Shown: positions 1 through 8,243, numbered from the stretch's first letter. The stretch is 64,000 bases of DNA from UBA4782 sp034429195 (GCA_034429195.1 DAOUGQ010000004.1:58524-122523), one strand, 5' to 3'. Notes: generated by a model not told the origin, from the letters alone. A program made the numbers and translations.

Positions 1-234
1 GTGCTTATTGTGGATGATGTATGGGGATCAGGGCGAACAATCACTGCAGTGAAGAACCGGGTAAGTGGGGCGGGTGGTACACCTTTTACCTGTGTGATAC
101 ACTTTAACCCCTACCGAAACCTTTTTGGTTCTGTACGCCCGGATTATTATGCCGCTGTTACCGATGCATATATCATTTATCCCTGGGAAATAGATCGGGG
201 GCCAGAAGGTTCACTGTTCCTGGGAGAAATATAG
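1..234 (+). CDS. Phosphoribosyltransferase family protein, C-terminal part
   Basis: The gene is cut by the left edge, so the GTG at base 1 need not be its start. The visible 77 residues contain LIVDDVWGSGRT, the PRPP-binding loop of type I phosphoribosyltransferases: hydrophobic strand, two Asp, then Gly-Ser-Gly-Arg-Thr. A Tyr-Pro-Trp-Glu segment near the end is often seen in xanthine/hypoxanthine-type members. The nucleobase substrate cannot be read from this fragment. It is convergent with the glycosyltransferase that ends at 242, seven bases away. Confidence 0.75.
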   Translation: MLIVDDVWGSGRTITAVKNRVSGAGGTPFTCVIHFNPYRNLFGSVRPDYYAAVTDAYIIYPWEIDRGPEGSLFLGEI

Positions 235-241
235 AACTATT

Positions 242-1264
242 TCATCCCAGCATAACATCCAGGTAATTATCCAGCATTTTTTCAACATCAAACTTTTCTT
301 CTGCAGCGCGGCATGCCCCCATGCGGAAAGCCTTATTGTTTTCATAGACCTTTTGTGCCGCCAACGCTAATGCGGGGATATCTGGCTTCTGAAGTCTCCA
401 ATGGTTGCTGCCATAAGGAACCACGATTCCAGCATATTCAGGAACCATTTCCTTAAGCGCTCCGGTTTCGAAGGAGATAACTGGTAAACCACATGCCAGA
501 GATTCAACCACCGCATTGGGGCAGGCTGCGTTCAAATCTGCAGAAAAAAGCATATGCGCCTGTTGAGTGATCTCTGGAACTTTGTCACCAGGAATGATAC
601 CCATGAATTTTAAGGAAATGTTTCTAGGTGGAGTAAATGATCGCTGAAGTTTCTCAGGAACATCACCTGCAATAAGAAGTTCGGTAGGCTTATGGGTCAG
701 CTCTCTTACCTGGCAGGCAAGCTCAAACCCGGTATTCAGCCCAATGGAATAAGACCCTCCCATATGACCCTCCAACATCAGGATCCGGATGATGTTTTGG
801 GGAGGTTCGATCTCTGATGAGGGGGCGAATTTCAAAAGGTCAACACCATTCAGCACTATCGATTGTGGTTTGGAAAGTCTTCCGTACACCTTGTTCCACC
901 ACCATTGCGAAAAATTGCTTTGGTAAACAATGCGGTTTGCGATAAACCGCCTGATAAATGCCAGTACCCAGTTGTTTGTTTCTGCACGCACATAGTGGCG
1001 AAAAGTGGTGCGCCGTACATGGTGCAGCCAGTTCATCCCGTTCAATCGTTGAACGATGCGCACACCCCTGCGTCGAGCAAGTAGCAGGTCTTTAATTCTT
1101 CTTGTTCCACCTATGACTAATACTGCAGATATTTCAGGGTCGTGAATATCCTGCGTGACGGTATATCCGCGTGCTTCCAGCCCTGAGATGAAACGTGACT
1201 GGAAGGAGACCATTCCCCCTAATCCATGAACCTTTGGAATGACAGCGATCTTTTTCGCGTTCAT
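242..1264 (-). CDS. Glycosyltransferase family 4 (GT-B fold)
   Basis: A 340-residue GT4-type glycosyltransferase. The N-terminal half has the GT-B start with a Gly-rich loop (HGLGGMVSFQSRF). The C-terminal half has the nucleotide-sugar region with VVESLACGLPVISFETGALKEMV, where the E-x7-E motif of retaining GT4 enzymes lies. It probably adds a sugar to a lipid-linked surface glycan at the inner face of the membrane; donor and acceptor are unknown. The ATG overlaps the stop of the upstream hexapeptide acyltransferase by four bases (ATGA), so with wecB it forms a three-gene minus-strand operon. Confidence 0.85.
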   Translation of the reverse strand: MNAKKIAVIPKVHGLGGMVSFQSRFISGLEARGYTVTQDIHDPEISAVLVIGGTRRIKDLLLARRRGVRIVQRLNGMNWLHHVRRTTFRHYVRAETNNWVLAFIRRFIANRIVYQSNFSQWWWNKVYGRLSKPQSIVLNGVDLLKFAPSSEIEPPQNIIRILMLEGHMGGSYSIGLNTGFELACQVRELTHKPTELLIAGDVPEKLQRSFTPPRNISLKFMGIIPGDKVPEITQQAHMLFSADLNAACPNAVVESLACGLPVISFETGALKEMVPEYAGIVVPYGSNHWRLQKPDIPALALAAQKVYENNKAFRMGACRAAEEKFDVEKMLDNYLDVMLG

Positions 1265-1722
1265 GATTTCATATCAATAGATGGGCGTATCCCAATTTTT
1301 TGAGCAGGGATGCCTGCCCAGATTTCCATTTCTCCTGTCGATTCGAGTAAAACAGAATTTGCACCTACAACGGTGCCTTTTCTTACTGTTAAAATCCCTT
1401 CTTTACAAAGGATCTTCGAACCCGGAGAAAGGATGACATCGTCTTCGATGATGATTTTTTCAAATTTGGATTGGTCTGCCGGCAGGTATATATCCGATCT
1501 TCCTAATGTTACGCCAGGGTATATCTTCACATTCTTTCCGATTATCGATTTGGAATGGATGACCACTCCAAACCCGCCATGAACCAGCTCAAAATTTTCA
1601 CCAATCAGTACTGACCGTGGGATTTCGCTCCCCAATAATTTCAGGATCCAATAAGCAAGTTTGCCCCAAACTCGTGATGGACGGGCATAAACCAACCAGC
1701 TGTAAAGATCTTTATGCGTCAT
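1261..1722 (-). CDS. Serine acetyltransferase-like hexapeptide-repeat acyltransferase
   Basis: A protein of about 153 residues with left-handed beta-helix repeats (IGENFELVHGG, IIGKNVKIYPGVTLG, IIEDDVILSPGSKI, VVGANSVLLES) ending in IWAGIPAQKIG. This is the pattern of LbH acyltransferases of the CysE/WcaF/NodL type. The open frame extends upstream to 1818 inside wecB, but the ATG at 1722 has AAGGA about seven bases upstream and overlaps the wecB stop by only 11 bases, so it is preferred. Lying between wecB and a glycosyltransferase, it more likely O- or N-acetylates a surface sugar than makes O-acetylserine. Confidence 0.8.
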   Translation of the reverse strand: MTHKDLYSWLVYARPSRVWGKLAYWILKLLGSEIPRSVLIGENFELVHGGFGVVIHSKSIIGKNVKIYPGVTLGRSDIYLPADQSKFEKIIIEDDVILSPGSKILCKEGILTVRKGTVVGANSVLLESTGEMEIWAGIPAQKIGIRPSIDMKS

Positions 1723-2863
1723 GAGGTTCCTTATATGCAAGGAGTGTTTCAATAATACGTTCTGCAGCATTTCCATCACCAAAAGGATTTTGAGCCTTTG
1801 CCATTTGTTGGTAAGCAATCTGGTCTTCTAGTAAATGTGTACAGGTATTCACAATCAGGTCAATATCTGTACCCACCAGCTTGAGTACACCTGCTTCCAC
1901 TCCTTCGGGGCGTTCGGTCACATTGCGCAAAACCAGGGTAGGTATTCCAAGTGCGGTGGCTTCCTCTTGAATACCACCTGAATCGGTTAGAACCAGGGTC
2001 GCATGCTTCATGAGGTGGATCAGGGGAAGATAATCCATTGGCGGAAGTAAGAAAATATTATCAATTCCATCCAGTAGACGGTGCACAGGTTCCTGAACAT
2101 TGGGATTGAGATGAACAGGATAAAAAAAGCAAATCTGTTCATGATATTTGTCTGCCAGCTTTTTGAATGCAGTACAAATGTTCTCTAACGGTTCGCCAAA
2201 ATTCTCTCTGCGGTGGGCTGTGATCAAAATTAGCTTCTTTTTCTTTGGGGTATTCACTCCTGCTCTCATAAGAAGCTCATCGATTTCTTGTGGGGCAGGG
2301 CGTTCTTTGATGGTATATAAAGCATCAATCACAGGGTTACCTGTCACTGCGATCCGCCATTCAGGTACGCCTTCTTTTAAAAGGTTATTCTTGCTCCATT
2401 GAGTAGGGGCAAAATGAAGATCTGCCACCACTCCAGCCACCCGCCGGTTGATCTCCTCGGGAAACGGTTGCCATTTATCGAAAGTACGTAACCCGGCTTC
2501 AACATGTCCAATTTTGATCTGGTTGTAATAGGCCAGCAATGCAGAAACCATTACGGTAGTAGTATCACCCTGGACAAGAATCCAATCTGGTTTGATCTTC
2601 TTCAGCACAGGGTCAAGATCAGTGAAAATACCTGCGGTTAGAGTTGCAAGTGATTGATTGGGCTGCATTAGATCCAAATCATAATCAGGTTGGATGTTGA
2701 AAAGGGTGAGTATCTGATCAAGCATCTGACGATGCTGAGCAGTGACGCAAACCATGGATTCAATTGCAGGATTCTTTCTAAGGGCATGAACCACCGGAGC
2801 CATTTTTACTGCTTCAGGGCGGGTGCCAAAAATGGAAAGGACTCGTAAAGGTTTGTTTGTCAT
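1712..2863 (-). CDS. wecB: UDP-N-acetylglucosamine 2-epimerase (non-hydrolysing)
   Basis: A 383-residue enzyme interconverting UDP-GlcNAc and UDP-ManNAc in the cytoplasm, supplying ManNAc-type precursors for cell-surface polymers. Family signatures are clear: FGTRPEAVKMAPV at the N-terminus, VQGDTTT, GHVEAGLRT, FPEEINR, and the UDP-binding segment TDSGGIQEEA. Length is normal. It is first of a three-gene operon with the acyltransferase and GT4. No strong Shine-Dalgarno precedes the ATG. A possible promoter (TTATCA, 17 bases, GATAAT at 2875-2880) would leave only a few leader bases. Confidence 0.93.
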   Translation of the reverse strand: MTNKPLRVLSIFGTRPEAVKMAPVVHALRKNPAIESMVCVTAQHRQMLDQILTLFNIQPDYDLDLMQPNQSLATLTAGIFTDLDPVLKKIKPDWILVQGDTTTVMVSALLAYYNQIKIGHVEAGLRTFDKWQPFPEEINRRVAGVVADLHFAPTQWSKNNLLKEGVPEWRIAVTGNPVIDALYTIKERPAPQEIDELLMRAGVNTPKKKKLILITAHRRENFGEPLENICTAFKKLADKYHEQICFFYPVHLNPNVQEPVHRLLDGIDNIFLLPPMDYLPLIHLMKHATLVLTDSGGIQEEATALGIPTLVLRNVTERPEGVEAGVLKLVGTDIDLIVNTCTHLLEDQIAYQQMAKAQNPFGDGNAAERIIETLLAYKEPHDA

Positions 2864-3040
2864 AAGTATGAAATATTATCTCACATTCAAGCCTGCATGA
2901 TAAGTGAAACGGGGGGGATAGCCAGAGATGGGTAAGTATCCAAATTTAACTTCTTTCACGATTTTGAAGTTTTTTATCCCAAATATTGGAATAATTTAGG
3001 TTTTCTTTAGGCAGGTTACAAAACCGTAAATACACTTTGG

Positions 3041-3069
3041 TTGACGCTGATTTTTCGTTCTGTTATAAT
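3041..3069 (+). promoter_or_regulatory. Sigma-70-type promoter of the atp genes
   Basis: TTGACG at 3041-3046, a 17-base spacer, and a perfect TATAAT at 3064-3069. The ATG of the first atp gene starts at 3077, seven bases after the -10, where transcription is expected to begin. The TTG of the -35 can be misread as an upstream in-frame start codon. Confidence 0.88.
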
Positions 3070-3076
3070 CTTTTCG

Positions 3077-3391
3077 ATGAATTTACCGAGTTCTGGAAAG
3101 GAAAACCAAAAGCAGCGTACCATAAATGTAATCATTGCTGTGCTGGTTGCCCAGGTGGGCTGTGTCACGTTGGCAATTCTTTTGGGAGCGCTATTTGGTG
3201 GATTGTGGTTGGATAATCACTTTGGTACAAAACCCACGTATACCATAGTTTTCCTTTTGGTTAGTATTCCTGTGTCGGTAGTTCTCATGCTGCTGATCGC
3301 ACGCAAAACAATAGAAAAAATTCGTGCTGATGTAAGCAAGCCGAAGAATTCAGAGGAGCGGAATAACATTGGAACAGACCAATCCCGTTGA
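3077..3391 (+). CDS. AtpZ/AtpI-like ATP synthase assembly protein
   Basis: About 104 residues with two membrane segments. The first carries small residues ending GALFGGLWLDNHFGTKP, the Gly-rich helix and Leu-Asp pattern of AtpZ/AtpI proteins that precede atpB in many operons. These proteins are thought to help c-ring assembly or Mg2+ supply to the synthase. A longer frame begins at a TTG at 3041, but that TTG is the -35 box, so the ATG at 3077 is the start and the mRNA is probably leaderless. The 3' end overlaps atpB by 23 bases. Confidence 0.8.
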   Translation: MNLPSSGKENQKQRTINVIIAVLVAQVGCVTLAILLGALFGGLWLDNHFGTKPTYTIVFLLVSIPVSVVLMLLIARKTIEKIRADVSKPKNSEERNNIGTDQSR

Positions 3392-4376
3392 AACTTCTAC
3401 GGTTAAAAAACCTCGCTGGCGATGGGGAATTAACCGCTGGTGGATTTTACTTTTTTCCATTTTAACAATTATTGGAACGAACATCATTGCCCCAGTACGT
3501 CCTCATATTCAAGTGGCTCCTGAAGCAATTACTGAAAAACCATTAGTGACACTGCCCTGGATTGGTGAGATTCCTTTTACGAATACACTGATTGCCACTG
3601 TCCTTGTAGATATAATCATTATCCTTATTGCCTACAGTATTTATCGGTGGTCGAAAAAAGGCAGTCTTATTCCTTCAGGGGTTGCTGGTGCTTTCGAAAC
3701 GCTGCTTGATTTACTCTACAATTTAACAGAATCATCCGCCGGGCGATGGGCAAAGAAGATTTTTCCCTGGTTCGCCACATTCATTATCCTTGTTTTATTT
3801 AACAATTTGATCAAATTGCTACCAGGTTTTGAGTCTATTGGTATTTTGGAACAGATTGATAATGGCGCGCCTGCACAACATTTGTTTGGGAATGTGTATA
3901 CGATCAAAGCTGGAACAGCCGCAACTGGAGCAGGGTATACGGTCAAGGCTTTTTTGCGTGGTGCATCTACCGACCTTAATTTTACGGTTGCACTTGCGAT
4001 CATTTCCGTTTTTATGACCCAGGTGATCGGTGTACAGGCTCAAGGTCCGCGCTATTTTTCTAAATTCTTCAATACGCTCACAATTTTCAAGAAACCCATC
4101 TTTGGTTTCATGGATTTTATTGTGGGTTTGCTTGAGTTGATCTCGGAATGTGCAAAATTATTGTCATTCTCTTTCCGTTTGTTTGGGGTTATGTTCTCCG
4201 GTGTGGTTTTGGTAGCAATTGTTGGCTCGATGCTGCCAGTATTCTTCCCATCGCTTATTTATATGTTTGAATTATTTATGGGTGTAATTCAGGCATTTGT
4301 TTTTGGTATGTTAACTATGGTCTTTATGGCACAGGCTACGCAGGGACATGGTAGTGAAGAGCATGCAGCGTCATAA
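3369..4376 (+). CDS. atpB: F-type ATP synthase subunit a
   Basis: Subunit a forms the half-channels for ion access to the c-ring. The 335-residue protein has multiple membrane helices, and near residue 270 the conserved helix SFRLFGVMFSG containing the essential Arg. The start is a TTG at 3369 inside the end of the upstream gene, with GAGGAG about a dozen bases before it. No better ATG lies nearby. An N-terminal extension of about 60 residues and a loop around residues 155-200 make it longer than the E. coli protein. Confidence 0.93.
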   Translation: MEQTNPVETSTVKKPRWRWGINRWWILLFSILTIIGTNIIAPVRPHIQVAPEAITEKPLVTLPWIGEIPFTNTLIATVLVDIIIILIAYSIYRWSKKGSLIPSGVAGAFETLLDLLYNLTESSAGRWAKKIFPWFATFIILVLFNNLIKLLPGFESIGILEQIDNGAPAQHLFGNVYTIKAGTAATGAGYTVKAFLRGASTDLNFTVALAIISVFMTQVIGVQAQGPRYFSKFFNTLTIFKKPIFGFMDFIVGLLELISECAKLLSFSFRLFGVMFSGVVLVAIVGSMLPVFFPSLIYMFELFMGVIQAFVFGMLTMVFMAQATQGHGSEEHAAS

Positions 4377-4427
4377 AGCATAAATTCTGTACATAAACGG
4401 AATTCATTTCGTGGAGGATCGGATCAA

Positions 4428-4664
4428 ATGACTGGTGATATTGTTCAGGCGGCAAAATTTATTGGAGCAGGGCTCTCTATGATCGGTGCATTGGGCGGAG
4501 GTGTTGGTATTGGTTTATCTGTGATGGGAGCATTGGAAGGTATGGCTCGAAACCCAGATTCCTACAGCAACCTGTTCACCAATATGATTCTAGGTATAGC
4601 ATTCTCTGAAGCAATTGCGATTTACTGCCTTGTGATCGCATTCTTGATGCTCTTTGTTCTTTAA
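4428..4664 (+). CDS. atpE: F-type ATP synthase subunit c
   Basis: A 78-residue hairpin of two membrane helices around the loop MARNP. The ion-binding carboxylate is Glu61 in FSEAIAIY of helix 2. Residue 62 is Ala rather than the Ser/Thr of Na+-binding rings, and the helix 1 position that is Gln in Na+ rings is hydrophobic here, so proton coupling is inferred. The helix 1 glycine repeat (GGGVGIG) is present. GGAGG lies upstream of the ATG. Confidence 0.95.
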   Translation: MTGDIVQAAKFIGAGLSMIGALGGGVGIGLSVMGALEGMARNPDSYSNLFTNMILGIAFSEAIAIYCLVIAFLMLFVL

Positions 4665-4692
4665 CTCATTGCGGTGCAAGGAGGTATAAACC

Positions 4693-5436
4693 TTGGAAAA
4701 ACTAGGTATTAATCTTGGATTATTGATTGTTCAGATATTCAATTTTGCCATCATTTTTGTGGTGCTGCGGGCATGGGTATATAAACCCTTAATGAAAGTA
4801 ATGGAAAAAAGAAAAATGACCATTGCACAAAGCCTGGAAGATGCACGAATTGCAGCAGATGCACGTGCTAATGCAGAAACCGAAGCAGAAAAAATTATTA
4901 CCGAGGCACAGGCAAAGGCAGCAGAGATTTTACGTGAAGCAACCGCTCGTGCCAGTAAAGTTGAGCATGACTTGAAAGTCCGGTCCGATGAAGAGATTAA
5001 GAAGGCTCGTGAAGTAGCATTGGCAGAAGTAGATCAGGATCGTTCACGTATGTTGGGTGAATTGCGCGGTCAGGTTATTTCATTGGCAATAGCAGCAAGC
5101 CATAAATTGATTGGAGAATCGCTCCTTCACGATGAAAATCGCCAGCGTGCTTTATTACAAGAATTTTTCTCTGGTGTAAAAGCTGGAAAACTGACTTTAC
5201 TCGACCAGTTCGATTATCAAGGAACCAAAGCTGAAGTGACAAGTGCACTACCGTTAAGCGACGATGAAAAGAATACCATTCGCCATGACCTTGCAAAAAC
5301 TTTGAGTGCAAATGGTGATATTCAATTCAAAGTCGATCCCGGAATCCTGGGTGGTTTGGTGATCCGTGTTGATGATCGGATTGTTGATGGGTCGGTTGCT
5401 GGACAATTAGAGGGAATGCGGCAGGAATTAATTTGA
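4693..5436 (+). CDS. atpFH: ATP synthase subunit b fused to the C-terminal domain of subunit delta
   Basis: A 247-residue fusion. Residues 1-30 form the membrane anchor of subunit b, about 30-155 a charged coiled coil (AEKIITEAQAKAAEILREA), and about 170-247 match the C-terminal domain of delta, with VDPGILGGLVIRVDDRIVDGS. The N-terminal helical domain of delta, which normally binds the top of alpha, is not evident. The start is TTG at 4693 with a full AAGGAGG (4678-4684) eight bases upstream. This is the last gene of the unit; a terminator follows and no atpA/G/D/C genes are present. Confidence 0.87.
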   Translation: MEKLGINLGLLIVQIFNFAIIFVVLRAWVYKPLMKVMEKRKMTIAQSLEDARIAADARANAETEAEKIITEAQAKAAEILREATARASKVEHDLKVRSDEEIKKAREVALAEVDQDRSRMLGELRGQVISLAIAASHKLIGESLLHDENRQRALLQEFFSGVKAGKLTLLDQFDYQGTKAEVTSALPLSDDEKNTIRHDLAKTLSANGDIQFKVDPGILGGLVIRVDDRIVDGSVAGQLEGMRQELI

Positions 5437-5456
5437 TTTGATCTTTGAGAATTTAA

Positions 5457-5502
5457 ATGCTCTGGCGTAGTTATTAGCCAGAGCATTTTGTTTTTATTTT
5501 TT
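5457..5502 (+). terminator. Rho-independent terminator ending the atp unit
   Basis: A ten-base stem (ATGCTCTGGC at 5457-5466 paired with 5477-5486) and ten-base loop followed by a T-rich tract to 5502. It lies 20 bases past the b-delta stop and just before the 3' end of the convergent ATP-grasp gene. Confidence 0.9.
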
Positions 5503-5508
5503 CAGTGT

Positions 5509-6732
5509 TTATTCAAATTGTTGCATAGTACGCAAAACAGGCACTGTCTCTCGTTTGGAGAATGACACAACGGCTGTTTCTTGTACTGGTTCTAGAGAGA
5601 GCAATCCATACCGAGATGCACCCAGATATAGGATTTCCAGGATTAGATCTGTGTATTTGATACCGGCAGCGTTGCAGATCACGCAAAGGTCTGAAAAATC
5701 GGGGGTTAATCCTGGCAAGGTGTTGATCTCGATCAACCGGGGTTGACCATGTGCATCCATGCGAATATCCACACGTGATACATCTAATGAACCGATGGCT
5801 TTATGCGCCTTGATTGCCAAAGTTTGTAGTTCTGTTGCCAGATCTGCAGGGATTGGTGCAGGGCACAAAAATCGGGGAATACCTTCTTCGCCAAAGTGCA
5901 ACGTCTTTGTAAAATTGCCATACACACCAGGGGTGGCTGAAAAAGAGTTGTCCACTTCTTCAACAGGGAGTCGGACGAATCCATCGGATTCATACCATTC
6001 GGGGTGGCTGGTATATTTCAGGGCATCTTCTCGTCCCAGAACTGCCACAGTAAATTCCCGACCAGGCAAAAATTCTTCTACCAGAGCGGGCTGCTGGTAA
6101 TTCTGGATAACCCAAGCCACACGGGCGCGTAGTTCATCGATGTTGTGAACAATTGAGCCACCATCCATCCCCATGCCAGTTCCTTCTCGGGCTGGTTTTA
6201 CAAAGAGAGGAAATTCTAGTTGAGCGTCGAGTTCTTCTTCACCAGTGATGAATTCCTGGAAATGGGCCGTTGGCAACCCCGCATCTCGCCAGATCTTTTT
6301 CGTCATGGTTTTATCCAGACCGATGGCATTAGCCAGGACGCGTGAGGCTGTGTAAGGAATGTGGAGCATTTCCAACAAAGCAGGTACCTGGGCTTCGCGG
6401 GCATCACCACCAACGCCTTCAGCAATGTTAAAGCAAATATCAGGCAACATCGTACTCAACCGAAGCGGCAAAGTGGCATCGGCGTTGAAAAATACGGTCG
6501 TATGATGATCTGTTTCGATTGCTTTCTGGATTGCCTGAATAGTTTCAGGTTTGTCAAATTCCGCACCGGCATCAGAAGGACCCTGACTGGTGAGTGGGTG
6601 TTCGCCTTTTAGGTTGGCGATAACAGCCACACGCCATGGTCCGGCCGGTTGCGGAGTGGGGTCAGGGGGCTCATCCCCTTCATTAGCTGCCTGATCCTCT
6701 TGTGAATAGATAAGTGAGGCTAAATTTTCCAT
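5509..6732 (-). CDS. D-alanine--D-alanine ligase-like ATP-grasp protein
   Basis: About 407 residues. The ATP-grasp core is visible: LFVKPAREGTGMGMDGG (phosphate-binding loop), LVEEFLPGREFTVAVLG, and the metal-binding end RVDIRMD...RLIEINTLPGL. This is the pattern of D-Ala-D-Ala ligases, though such homologues in this kind of genome may ligate other substrates. The frame opens upstream to 6807, but the ATG at 6732 has AAGGA about five bases before it and begins at MENLAS, so it is preferred. The Asp/Pro-rich stretch at residues 12-30 is unusual for a Ddl. It stands alone between two terminators. Confidence 0.8.
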   Translation of the reverse strand: MENLASLIYSQEDQAANEGDEPPDPTPQPAGPWRVAVIANLKGEHPLTSQGPSDAGAEFDKPETIQAIQKAIETDHHTTVFFNADATLPLRLSTMLPDICFNIAEGVGGDAREAQVPALLEMLHIPYTASRVLANAIGLDKTMTKKIWRDAGLPTAHFQEFITGEEELDAQLEFPLFVKPAREGTGMGMDGGSIVHNIDELRARVAWVIQNYQQPALVEEFLPGREFTVAVLGREDALKYTSHPEWYESDGFVRLPVEEVDNSFSATPGVYGNFTKTLHFGEEGIPRFLCPAPIPADLATELQTLAIKAHKAIGSLDVSRVDIRMDAHGQPRLIEINTLPGLTPDFSDLCVICNAAGIKYTDLILEILYLGASRYGLLSLEPVQETAVVSFSKRETVPVLRTMQQFE

Positions 6733-6810
6733 TCTGTCCTTATATAAGTAATATTTTTCGACCAGGGGCGAATTATACAAGCATTTGAATATATTGCAAG
6801 AGGTCAATTT

Positions 6811-6846
6811 ACTTAATAAAAAAGCAGAGCATCATGCTCTGCTTTT
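6811..6846 (-). terminator. Rho-independent terminator of the zinc-ribbon gene
   Basis: On the minus strand a 12-base stem (arms 6835-6846 and 6820-6831) with a three-base loop runs into a T-rich tract. It lies 26 bases beyond the stop at 6873, within the leader region of the next minus-strand gene. Confidence 0.85.
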
Positions 6847-6872
6847 GAAGGAATGTAAGACGGAAATAGTTT

Positions 6873-7970
6873 TTATTCGATGTAGATCGATTCAATCAAT
6901 GCATCTAACCCGGAGATCGTTGGGGTGAATTCATCGTCTCCCCATCCATTTATCTCAGGCAGCATACTGCTCAAATACCCGTCAAAGTTGGCATAAAGAT
7001 CATCCATTGAGCCAGTATATTCATCGCCCATTTGTGGCAGGTTCGGATGGGAGATGGGAAGGATTGCTGAAATATAATACTTTCCATCTTTTGTAATTCC
7101 CTGGAATGTGTAAAACATATCATAGTTATTGATAGGCCAAAATGCCTGACCATATTGGGTGAGGTACCGTACACCTGAACCATTTTGGAAATCCAGGTAT
7201 TCAATGCGCGCGGTGAATAAAGCTCCTGCATTCCAGTATGGCAGGAATGGCAGACTCGTTGGGACATAGTCATGGGAAGCCAGAAGTGAGTTCAGTTGGT
7301 CAATAACCGTTGACACATCTGGATTCAAACTGACATATTCATCGACAGGAAAGACCTGGATGATGGGTGAGTGAAATGTAATGCTCAAGGGATAACCTTC
7401 AAGATTGCAGACCTTGTAATCGGGAAGTACTTCCCAATATGCACCAGTAGTATAACCTTCGATTGTCTCGCCCTCTGCGCTGCTGGCTACTTCATAAGGG
7501 ATGACCATTGTGATATTGTCGTAAGTAAAGTTGTATCCCTCAGCGGGTGCTTCAGTTGGTGGAATTTCAGTTACGACATCCGTCTCAGTTATTTCAAGCT
7601 CTGGAGTTTTAATTTCTGGAGTGGGGGTATTTTCAAGTTCTGATGTTTTTGTTTTTTCAATGACCGGTGTAGAAGTAGTGAAAGAAATCAACCCAATATC
7701 TCCAACTTTATCGCTTACCCCTGGTATGAAGAAATATCCCAGTACAAGACATCCAACCAAGGCGATACATAAAACAATAACTAAAAGTACCCAAATCCAC
7801 CAACGGCTTTTCTTCTGTTGCTGCGGTTGAGCGACAGGGGTGTATTGAGGAGCAGATTGCTGGTATGTAGCGGGTTGTTGAGTCATTTGAAAACCACAGG
7901 TCGGGCAAAAACGAGCACCTGGGCGGATAGGATTATGACAGTTGGGGCATACTGGTTGAGCCTGGCTCAT
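6873..7970 (-). CDS. Zinc-ribbon membrane-anchored protein of unknown function
   Basis: About 365 residues. The N-terminus is a zinc ribbon with two CxxC knuckles (CPNCHNPIRPGARFCPTCG), then a Gln/Pro linker, one membrane helix near residues 58-80, a Thr/Glu/Pro-rich spacer and a folded region of about 230 residues presumed outside the cell. The start at 7970 is fixed by AGGAGG just upstream; a longer frame reaching 8033 lacks this. I do not recognise the extracellular domain. The layout (cytoplasmic ribbon, helix, external domain) is common among Chloroflexota and Firmicutes membrane proteins. Confidence 0.75.
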   Translation of the reverse strand: MSQAQPVCPNCHNPIRPGARFCPTCGFQMTQQPATYQQSAPQYTPVAQPQQQKKSRWWIWVLLVIVLCIALVGCLVLGYFFIPGVSDKVGDIGLISFTTSTPVIEKTKTSELENTPTPEIKTPELEITETDVVTEIPPTEAPAEGYNFTYDNITMVIPYEVASSAEGETIEGYTTGAYWEVLPDYKVCNLEGYPLSITFHSPIIQVFPVDEYVSLNPDVSTVIDQLNSLLASHDYVPTSLPFLPYWNAGALFTARIEYLDFQNGSGVRYLTQYGQAFWPINNYDMFYTFQGITKDGKYYISAILPISHPNLPQMGDEYTGSMDDLYANFDGYLSSMLPEINGWGDDEFTPTISGLDALIESIYIE

Positions 7971-8114
7971 GATTCCTCCTGATGGAATACTGATTTTGAG
8001 TTGTGGAAGAAGAATTTTCAAAATGATATGCAATTTAGATAATTAATTAATTATAAATCAATAAATACTTCATCTGTCAGCTATCAGCAAAAATTTCTTT
8101 GATATATAGTTTTA

Positions 8115-8143
8115 TTGACAGTAAAATCCGGCTGCGGTATGCT
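8115..8143 (+). promoter_or_regulatory. Promoter of selC
   Basis: TTGACA at 8115-8120, a 17-base spacer and TATGCT at 8138-8143. The -10 ends six bases before the first base of the tRNA acceptor stem, so transcription should start at or within a base or two of the mature 5' end. Confidence 0.82.
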
Positions 8144-8149
8144 TAATTC

Positions 8150-8243
8150 GGGAATGGCAAGGTCCTGGTGGGCTTCCCGGTCTTCAAAACCGGTGACGGG
8201 TCGCTTTGCGAGCCGTGGTGGGTTCGACTCCCATCCATTCCCG
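8150..8243 (+). tRNA. selC: tRNA-Sec (UCA anticodon)
   Basis: A 94-base selenocysteine tRNA. The acceptor stem has eight base pairs (GGGAATGG with CCATTCCC), not seven. The anticodon loop CTTCAAA carries UCA between CCGGT and ACCGG. A long extra arm follows (ACGGGTCGC paired with GCGAGCCGT around TTT), then a T arm with TTCGACT. The D stem is six pairs with wobbles. The discriminator is G, and the 3' CCA is not fully encoded (CC then T). It shows that the organism reads some UGA codons as selenocysteine; selA, selB and selD are not in this window. Confidence 0.96.

Noticed and set aside
1723..1818. Longer start of the hexapeptide acyltransferase inside wecB
   Set aside because: It gives a 107-base overlap and no ribosome site, while 1722 has AAGGA and an 11-base overlap.
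3041..3076. TTG start giving a 12-residue longer AtpZ/I-like protein
   Set aside because: The TTG is part of a TTGACG -35 box with a perfect TATAAT 17 bases on; the ATG at 3077 is a better start.
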